Below are positions 55,865 through 64,000 of a stretch of 64,000 nucleotides of DNA, in pieces. The position numbers and the translations under genes were made by a program. The DNA is taken from assembly GCA_945913285.1 (NCBI GenBank), contig CAMEDD010000005.1, forward strand, positions 24,295 to 88,294, given 5' to 3'. Source of the DNA: Candidatus Sulfopaludibacter sp. SbA3 (GTDB lineage Bacteria; Pseudomonadota; Alphaproteobacteria; Caulobacterales; Hyphomonadaceae). How positions within the stretch are numbered: the stretch's first letter is position 1; every line of letters starts with the position of its first letter. The notes beneath the pieces are model-generated. The model worked only from the letters and a program-made list of their open reading frames with translations. It had not been told where the DNA came from and did no database searches.

Positions 55865-56482
55865 TCAGCCCGGTCTCGCCCATCGGCGCGGCGTGGCGCT
55901 CCGCATCAGGGCTGTGCGCAAACCGTCACCGGCCGCGCCAGGTGTCATCGTGGCCAGCTTGCGCGCGGCCGTCTCGATGTCGAACCGGTAACTGATCACC
56001 GGTCCTTCGCGGTGCACAGACAGGCCGCCCAGGCAGCGGAACAGGTGTTGCGCCGCGCGGTTCTCGGCCAACGTGTCGGCTGTCAGCGCCCGGATGCCGG
56101 CGTCGCGCGCATCGTCGATCACGGCAGTCAGCAGTAGCCGCGCGATCCCTTTGCCATGCCAGTCATCGAGGACAGCCAGGGCGAGATCGGCCTCGTTGCT
56201 GCCGCTTCGCCGGATGGCGTGAACAACCCCGATGGCCGGTTGTCCCGGCGCTTCGAGGTCGATGGCGCCCCAGGCCACGTGGTCTGATCCATCGGCATCG
56301 CATAGGCGCGAGACCACGTCGTCAGGCACGGTCCGCGCGCCGGTGAAGAAGCGCAGGTAGCGGGAATGGTCCGACAGGGCCGCGATTCCGGCACGTAGCC
56401 GGGCATTGTCCTCGCGGCGAACGGGCCGCAGGCAAACCGTCTCGCCGCTGTCCAGCTGGACTATGACGCTTCGATCCTTCAT
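55865..56482 (-). CDS. GNAT N-acetyltransferase
   Basis: 205 residues from the ATG at 56482. Motif A reads LALAVLDDWHGKGIARLLL and motif B LTADTLAENRAAQHLF. The long upstream in-frame extension overlaps the ABC-F gene antisense and is not believed. The C-terminal 30 residues are Arg/Ala-rich. Substrate unknown. Confidence 0.87.
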   Translation of the reverse strand: MKDRSVIVQLDSGETVCLRPVRREDNARLRAGIAALSDHSRYLRFFTGARTVPDDVVSRLCDADGSDHVAWGAIDLEAPGQPAIGVVHAIRRSGSNEADLALAVLDDWHGKGIARLLLTAVIDDARDAGIRALTADTLAENRAAQHLFRCLGGLSVHREGPVISYRFDIETAARKLATMTPGAAGDGLRTALMRSATPRRWARPG

Positions 56483-56599
56483 GCCCCTTATTGTGCAGTG
56501 CAACATGGCTGCAATGGGGCAAGTCCGCCGCATGGCCGGAATGTAATTCTGCAGTGGTTTTAGCGTGCCTTTCCGGCGCCAAACGGGTATGGACCGCGC

Positions 56600-58486
56600 A
56601 TGCTCGAAATCCGCAATCTCGACTACCGCGTTGAAGCGCGCCCGCTGTTCGAATCGGCGTCGGCGCGCATCGCTGCTGGATGGAAGGTTGGCCTCGTCGG
56701 CCGCAACGGAACGGGCAAATCCACTCTGCTGCGCCTCATCCGCGAGGAGATCGCCGCACCCGGCAAGGATAGCCCGATCCGCCTGCAGAACGGCGCCCGT
56801 CTCGGCTGGGTCGCGCAGGAGGTTGCCCCCTCGGACCAGACGATCCTCGACGTCGTTCTGGAGGCGGACGCCGAGCGCCATGCGCTGATGACCGAGTCCG
56901 AAACCGCCACCGACCCCGACCGGATCGGCGAAATCCACGCTCGTCTTTTGGATATCGATGCCTGGTCGGCTGAGGCCCGCGCGTCCGAAGTCCTGATGGG
57001 CCTCGGCTTCAAGCATGCCGATCTTTCGCGTGCGACCCGTGAGTTCTCAGGCGGCTGGCGGATGCGCGCGGCCATCGCGGGGGCGCTGTTCGCCCAGCCG
57101 GACCTGCTGTTGCTGGACGAGCCGTCGAACTATCTCGACCTCGAAGGCGCGGCCTGGCTGGAAGGTTACCTCCGCCGCTATCCCAATACCGTTCTGATCG
57201 TCAGCCACGACCGCGAATTGCTGAACCGCAGCGTCACGCACACGCTGGCGCTGGAGCACCGCAAGCTGTCGATCACGCCGGGGGGCTATGATGACTGGCT
57301 GCGCCTGCGGGCAGCGAAACTTGCCCAGCTTGAAAGTCAGCGTACGAAGCAAGCGGCTGAGCGCGCGCACCTACAGGCCTTCGTGGACCGTTTCAGGGCA
57401 AAGGCCTCAAAGGCTCGCCAGGCCCAGAGCCGCGTCAAGATGCTCGAAAAGATGCAGGATGTCTCGATCCCGATTGCCGAGCGCACGACGCCGTTCCTGT
57501 TCCCGGCGCCGGAGTCCAAGCTCTCGCCGCCACTGCTCGAGATCAAGGGCGCAGAGCTGGGATACGGCCCGAATGCGCGCATCCTGAACAATGTGGACAT
57601 CCGTCTGGACCCGGATGACCGGATCGCTATAGTCGGCACTAACGGGCAGGGCAAGACCACGCTGGTCAAGTCGATTGCCGAGCGCCTGCCGCTGATGAGT
57701 GGCAAGCGGCTGGCGCCGAAAGCCGTCCGTATCGGGTATTTCTCGCAGGACCAGCTGGACGAGTTGACCGCCGGCGACACATTGCTCGAACATGTGATGC
57801 GCGCGCTGCCGCAAGGCACGCCGCCCGCCAAGCAGCGCTCGGTCGCCGCGCAGATGGGCTTCAGCCACGAGAAGGTCGAGACCAAAGTCGAAGCGCTGTC
57901 TGGCGGCGAGAAAGTGCGCCTGATCCTCGGCCTGATCGCGCTGGAAAAGCCGCACATCCTGATCCTCGACGAGCCGACCTCGCACCTTGATATCGATAGC
58001 CGCGAAGCGCTGATCTATGCGATCAATGACTTTCCCGGCGCCGTGCTGCTCATCACGCACGATGTGTACCTCGCCGAGGCAACCGCCGATGCGCTCTGGC
58101 TCGTGAAGGACGGCAAGGTCTCTGCCTATGACGGCGACCTCAACGACTATCGCACGCTGGTGCTCAGCACGGACCGCGAGAAAACCTCGACCTCAAAAAC
58201 TTCGTCGGCGGACGAAACCGGCGATAAAGCCGAAGCGCGCCGCAAGGCCTCGCAGGCGCGGGAGGCGGCCGCGCCGCTGAAAAAGAAGGCGCAGGAGGCC
58301 GAGAAGGCGATTGAGCGTCTCGCCGCGAAGCTCGCTGCGTTGGACGCCGAAATCGCGCGGCCCGATATCGCGCCACACGAAATGCGCCAACGCCTCAAGG
58401 AGCGCGCAAAGTTCGCCTCTGAAAAGGAAGCGGCGGAAGCGGTCTGGCTCGAGGCGAGCGAAGCCTACGACGCGGCGGTGCGTTGA
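56600..58486 (+). CDS. ABC-F family ATPase (Uup/EttA-like)
   Basis: 628 residues with two ABC cassettes and no membrane domain. Walker A GRNGTGKST and GTNGQGKTT, signature SGGW (first) and LSGGEKVRL (second), Walker B LLLDEPSNYLD and LILDEPTSHLD. The inter-domain linker and a C-terminal charged coiled coil (about 550-628) are present, as in ribosome-acting ABC-F proteins. It probably acts on stalled ribosomes; the subtype is not clear. Confidence 0.92.
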   Translation: MLEIRNLDYRVEARPLFESASARIAAGWKVGLVGRNGTGKSTLLRLIREEIAAPGKDSPIRLQNGARLGWVAQEVAPSDQTILDVVLEADAERHALMTESETATDPDRIGEIHARLLDIDAWSAEARASEVLMGLGFKHADLSRATREFSGGWRMRAAIAGALFAQPDLLLLDEPSNYLDLEGAAWLEGYLRRYPNTVLIVSHDRELLNRSVTHTLALEHRKLSITPGGYDDWLRLRAAKLAQLESQRTKQAAERAHLQAFVDRFRAKASKARQAQSRVKMLEKMQDVSIPIAERTTPFLFPAPESKLSPPLLEIKGAELGYGPNARILNNVDIRLDPDDRIAIVGTNGQGKTTLVKSIAERLPLMSGKRLAPKAVRIGYFSQDQLDELTAGDTLLEHVMRALPQGTPPAKQRSVAAQMGFSHEKVETKVEALSGGEKVRLILGLIALEKPHILILDEPTSHLDIDSREALIYAINDFPGAVLLITHDVYLAEATADALWLVKDGKVSAYDGDLNDYRTLVLSTDREKTSTSKTSSADETGDKAEARRKASQAREAAAPLKKKAQEAEKAIERLAAKLAALDAEIARPDIAPHEMRQRLKERAKFASEKEAAEAVWLEASEAYDAAVR

Positions 58487-58516
58487 TCTTGTGCCTGCCT
58501 TCTCCGGCGAGCGATC

Positions 58517-61086
<2,570 letters not shown>

Positions 61087-61126
61087 AGTATTTTGCGGCC
61101 AAAAACTCAGGCGATTTCCTTGCCGG

Positions 61127-63238
61127 TCAATCGCGTCCGCCAGATGGCTTTTTCTTCGCCGGTTTCGGTCCTGCTCGGAACCCGGTTTTGGGGCCTTTCG
61201 AGGTGCTCGGCTTTCCCTTGAAATTGCCTTTGGAGCGGGCCGCGCCAGCCGCTGGCTTGGGGCGCGGTTTGCCGGATTTCGGGCCTTTTGAACGATCGTC
61301 CTGGACATATTCGGCCGGCGCAAACGCGCGCGGCGCAGGCGCCTCGTCCCGGCGTGCGGGGCGCTCGTCGCGGCGGGCGCCGGCCTCGGCTGGCCGGTCC
61401 TTGCGGTAAGGCGGGCGCGGCTTGTCTGGACGGCTGTCGCGGCGCGGCTCACTGCGGGCATCGGACGGCGAAAAGGCCTCGGGCTCTGGAATGCCGTCGA
61501 GCGGGAAGGCCTGCAGGCTGCCTTCGAGGCGGCCGGATTCGCCCGTCTTCTCGAACAGGCGCATCGCGCCCTGAGGCGTCAGCTCGACATGCGTGTTGCC
61601 GGAATTGATTCGGATCTGGCCGATATCATCGCGCTCGAGCCCGCCAGCCTTGCACAGCATCGGCAGCAGCCATTTCGGGTCGGCATTCTTCTTGCGTCCC
61701 ACGTTGATGGCAATCCAGATGGCGCCCGGCAGGTCAGCGCGTTCCGTGCGCGGACGTTTCTCGCGCGGCGGCCGGTCATCGCGGGCAGGCCGGTCTTCGC
61801 GCGGCGTCCACTCTTCACGCGGCGGGCGTTCCCCGCGCTCGGGCCGGATGCGCTCCGGACGGTCACGCAGTGAACGCTCAGGGCGTTCCCAATCGGGCTT
61901 GGCGCGCCGGTCGCTGGCGCGGTCATCGACATCGCGCAGTTCTTCCGGCGCCGAGCGGCCCTCACGCTTGGCGCGCACAAAAGCAGCGGCAACCGCTTCG
62001 GCGCCATGCTGGGCGAGCAATTGTTCGACGAGTTGTTTCTCATGCGGGTTGGCCGGCGCGCTGATCGCAGCGTCCGAGAGGAGGCGCGCATCGTCCTGGC
62101 GGGCGATCTCCTCAGCCGAAGGCGGTTTGCCCCAGGTCGCGGAAATCTTGGCGTCGCCGAGCAGGCGCTCGACACGCCGGCGGGCTTTGGGCGCGACCAG
62201 CAGCGCGCTGACGCCCTTGCGTCCTGCGCGTCCTGTGCGGCCCGAGCGGTGGAGCAGGGTGGCGGGATCGCGCGGCAAGTCCGCATGGATCACGAGGCCA
62301 AGGTTTTGCAGATCCAGCCCGCGCGCAGCGACGTCCGTTGCGATACATACGCGCGCGCGGCCATCGCGCAGCGCCTGCAGTGCGTTGGAGCGCTCCTTCT
62401 GGCTGAGCTCACCAGAAAGCGCGACGACGGGGAACCCGCGATTACCCATCCGGCTCATCAACTTGTTCACGGCGGCGCGCGTCGAACAGAATACGAGCGC
62501 GCTCTCGGAATCCGAGTGGCGCACGATGTTGACGATGGCGTTCTCTTCATCGCCCGGGGCAACGAGCAGGGCCTTGTATTCGATGTCGACGTGCTGGCTC
62601 TTCTCCGCCTCGGTCGTCACGCGCGCCGCGTTCTTCTGATAGCGCGCCGCCAGCGCTGCGATACCTTTGGGAACGGTGGCCGAGAACATGAGGGTACGGC
62701 GCTCGTCCGGCGTGCCTTCGAGGATCAGTTCCAGTTCTTCGCGAAAGCCCATGTCGAGCATTTCGTCGGCTTCATCCAGCACAACCACGCGCACGCCGGC
62801 AGTCACCAGCGAGCCGCGCTTGATATGGTCCGCCAGGCGGCCCGGCGTGCCGATGACGATATGCGCTCCGCGCTCCAGCGCCCGGCGTTCGTCGCGCATG
62901 TCCATGCCGCCCACACAGGTGGCGAGGCGGGCGCCGGCGATGCCATAAAGCCATCCCAGCTCGCGCGCGACCTGCATCGCCAGTTCCCGCGTCGGTGCGA
63001 CGATCAGCGCCAGCGGCTCGGAAGCCGGCGACAGCGTGTCTTCGCCTGAGAGTAGAGCCTCTGCCATGGCGAGACCAAACGCGACCGTCTTGCCCGAACC
63101 TGTCTGGGCGGAGACGAGCAGGTCCTTGTCGGAGAGGTGGGGTACGAGGACGGCGGACTGGACCTGCGTGAGGTCCGTGTAACCACGGGCAGAGAGCGCG
63201 CCGGCGAGCGCGGCGGGGAGGGTGTCAGGCAAGGTCAT
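61127..63238 (-). CDS. DEAD-box RNA helicase with DbpA-type RNA-binding domain
   Basis: 703 residues. Motif I AQTGSGKT, II DEADEML, III FSATV and VI HRSGRTGRAG. An Arg/Glu/Pro-rich linker (about 425-510) is followed by a DbpA/CsdA-type RNA-binding domain (WIAINVGRKKNADPKWLLPM, about 515-580) and a basic tail rich in Lys, Pro and Arg. DeaD/CsdA relatives help ribosome assembly and mRNA turnover in cold or stress. It precedes gyrB in the leftward direction. Confidence 0.93.
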   Translation of the reverse strand: MTLPDTLPAALAGALSARGYTDLTQVQSAVLVPHLSDKDLLVSAQTGSGKTVAFGLAMAEALLSGEDTLSPASEPLALIVAPTRELAMQVARELGWLYGIAGARLATCVGGMDMRDERRALERGAHIVIGTPGRLADHIKRGSLVTAGVRVVVLDEADEMLDMGFREELELILEGTPDERRTLMFSATVPKGIAALAARYQKNAARVTTEAEKSQHVDIEYKALLVAPGDEENAIVNIVRHSDSESALVFCSTRAAVNKLMSRMGNRGFPVVALSGELSQKERSNALQALRDGRARVCIATDVAARGLDLQNLGLVIHADLPRDPATLLHRSGRTGRAGRKGVSALLVAPKARRRVERLLGDAKISATWGKPPSAEEIARQDDARLLSDAAISAPANPHEKQLVEQLLAQHGAEAVAAAFVRAKREGRSAPEELRDVDDRASDRRAKPDWERPERSLRDRPERIRPERGERPPREEWTPREDRPARDDRPPREKRPRTERADLPGAIWIAINVGRKKNADPKWLLPMLCKAGGLERDDIGQIRINSGNTHVELTPQGAMRLFEKTGESGRLEGSLQAFPLDGIPEPEAFSPSDARSEPRRDSRPDKPRPPYRKDRPAEAGARRDERPARRDEAPAPRAFAPAEYVQDDRSKGPKSGKPRPKPAAGAARSKGNFKGKPSTSKGPKTGFRAGPKPAKKKPSGGRD

Positions 63239-63316
63239 GGAGAGGCTTTCGGGCGTTAATCCGGCCTCATGGCACGTTTCGCCCCCCCCGGCTACGCCCT
63301 GCCTGCGCGGCTTAGG

Positions 63317-64000
63317 TTAACCCGCGAGAGCATTTGCGTGATGGGCAAGGTGTTCGTCCATGAACGTCGCGATGAAGTAATAGTCGTGCCCGTAGCCTTC
63401 ATGCAGGCGGTAATCGAGCCGCTGGCCCTCTTTTTCGCAAGCCGAGATGAAGATCTCCGGCCTCAGCTGCGTCTTCAGGAAACTGTCCGCCTTGCCCGTA
63501 TCGACGCGGATCAGCGCCTTGGACGGGCTCTCTTTCACCAGCTCCGTGGCATCAAATTGCTCCCACGCCACTGATGGCGGGCCGAGATAGGCCGTAAACG
63601 CCTTCTCGCCCCATGGCACGCGGGCAGGGGATGTGATCGGCGAGAAGGCGGAGCAGGATTTGTACGTCTCCGGATGTTTGAGGTGCAGTGTGATCGCGCC
63701 GTGCCCGCCCATGGAGTGGCCGAAGATGCCCTGCAGGGCCATGTCCGCTGGGAAATTTGCGGCGATCAGTCCGGGCAGTTCGTCGGTGATGTACTGGTCC
63801 ATCCTGTAGTTCCTGTCCCACGGCGCCTGTGTGGCGGTGAGATAGAACCCCGCGCCTTGCCCGAGGTCATAGGAGTCATCGTTCGGCACATGCTCCCCGC
63901 GCGGAGACGTGTCCGGCGCGATGATCATCAGACCGTGGCGCGCGGCGTGTTCCTGCACGCCGGATTTCTCCATCATGTTCGCCCAGGTGCAAGTGAGCCC
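63317..64000 (-). CDS. fghA: S-formylglutathione hydrolase (5' end beyond window)
   Basis: About 228 C-terminal residues; the gene starts beyond the right edge. The visible part includes LTCTWANMMEKSG near the oxyanion hole, the nucleophile motif GIFGHSMGGHGA, Asp in VDTGKADSFL and His in HEGYGHDYYFIATFM. The enzyme hydrolyses S-formylglutathione in formaldehyde detoxification. Confidence 0.93.
   Translation of the reverse strand, partial: GLTCTWANMMEKSGVQEHAARHGLMIIAPDTSPRGEHVPNDDSYDLGQGAGFYLTATQAPWDRNYRMDQYITDELPGLIAANFPADMALQGIFGHSMGGHGAITLHLKHPETYKSCSAFSPITSPARVPWGEKAFTAYLGPPSVAWEQFDATELVKESPSKALIRVDTGKADSFLKTQLRPEIFISACEKEGQRLDYRLHEGYGHDYYFIATFMDEHLAHHANALAG

Overview
This GC-rich window looks like chromosomal DNA of an alphaproteobacterium, most likely a Hyphomonadaceae/Maricaulales-type marine bacterium (that family level is an inference). 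The lineage evidence is a circularly permuted two-piece tmRNA gene encoding an ANDNFAE-type tag, an alpha-type SspB adaptor, a class Ib-like aspartate aminotransferase, many lipobox-bearing envelope proteins and an intact mreBCD-mrdA-rodA elongasome operon. There is no rRNA, no tRNA, no CRISPR array and no intact mobile element.

Layout. 1-7.1 kb: an envelope-facing block with a trypsin-like lipoprotein protease, a TspO-like membrane protein and an MscS channel transcribed together leftwards, a secreted beta-lactamase-fold hydrolase, a large secreted protein of unknown function and a decayed secreted-protein gene. 7.1-14.5 kb: two members of the ligase-associated DNA-repair set (DEXH helicase and PdeM) split by an opposing lipoprotein gene, then an S24/LexA-like repressor with a palindromic operator, a PLP decarboxylase and a LysR regulator. 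A compact candidate sRNA with CCTCC loops sits just after the LysR gene. 14.5-24.6 kb: an unknown two-helix membrane protein with a GNAT partner, an HSL esterase, an unusual DUF900-OmpA fusion, dps, aspartate aminotransferase and uvrC. 24.6-33.2 kb: ssrA (tmRNA), GST, an S9 peptidase, an ENPP-type phosphodiesterase, a sphingosine-phosphate-lyase-like enzyme, sspB, a PaaI thioesterase, a P450 and a RusA-like resolvase.

33.3-44.5 kb: fumC with a 10-bp tandem repeat across its stop codon, an AT-rich 360-bp gap, an orphan soluble VirD4/TraG-like ATPase, a run of small genes, an OYE flavin reductase, lipoproteins and uvrD. 44.5-50.7 kb: a 500-bp noncoding stretch rich in nested stems, followed by mreB-mreC-mreD-mrdA-rodA, whose last four genes overlap or almost touch. 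50.8-64 kb: a sodium symporter, prolyl aminopeptidase, small envelope and metabolic genes, an ABC-F ATPase, gyrB, a DEAD-box RNA helicase with a DbpA-type tail and the 3' part of S-formylglutathione hydrolase.

Genes that work together: ssrA and sspB (about 6 kb apart) form the tagging and ClpXP delivery arms of ribosome rescue; mreBCD, PBP2 and RodA build the lateral wall; uvrC and uvrD serve nucleotide excision repair; the DEXH helicase and PdeM belong to one repair module whose ligase and exonuclease are not in this window. The most interesting unexplained items are the candidate sRNA at about 14.42-14.54 kb, the structured region upstream of mreB, the orphan VirD4-like ATPase with an operator-like repeat inside its promoter, and the ENPP/sphingosine-lyase-like pair.
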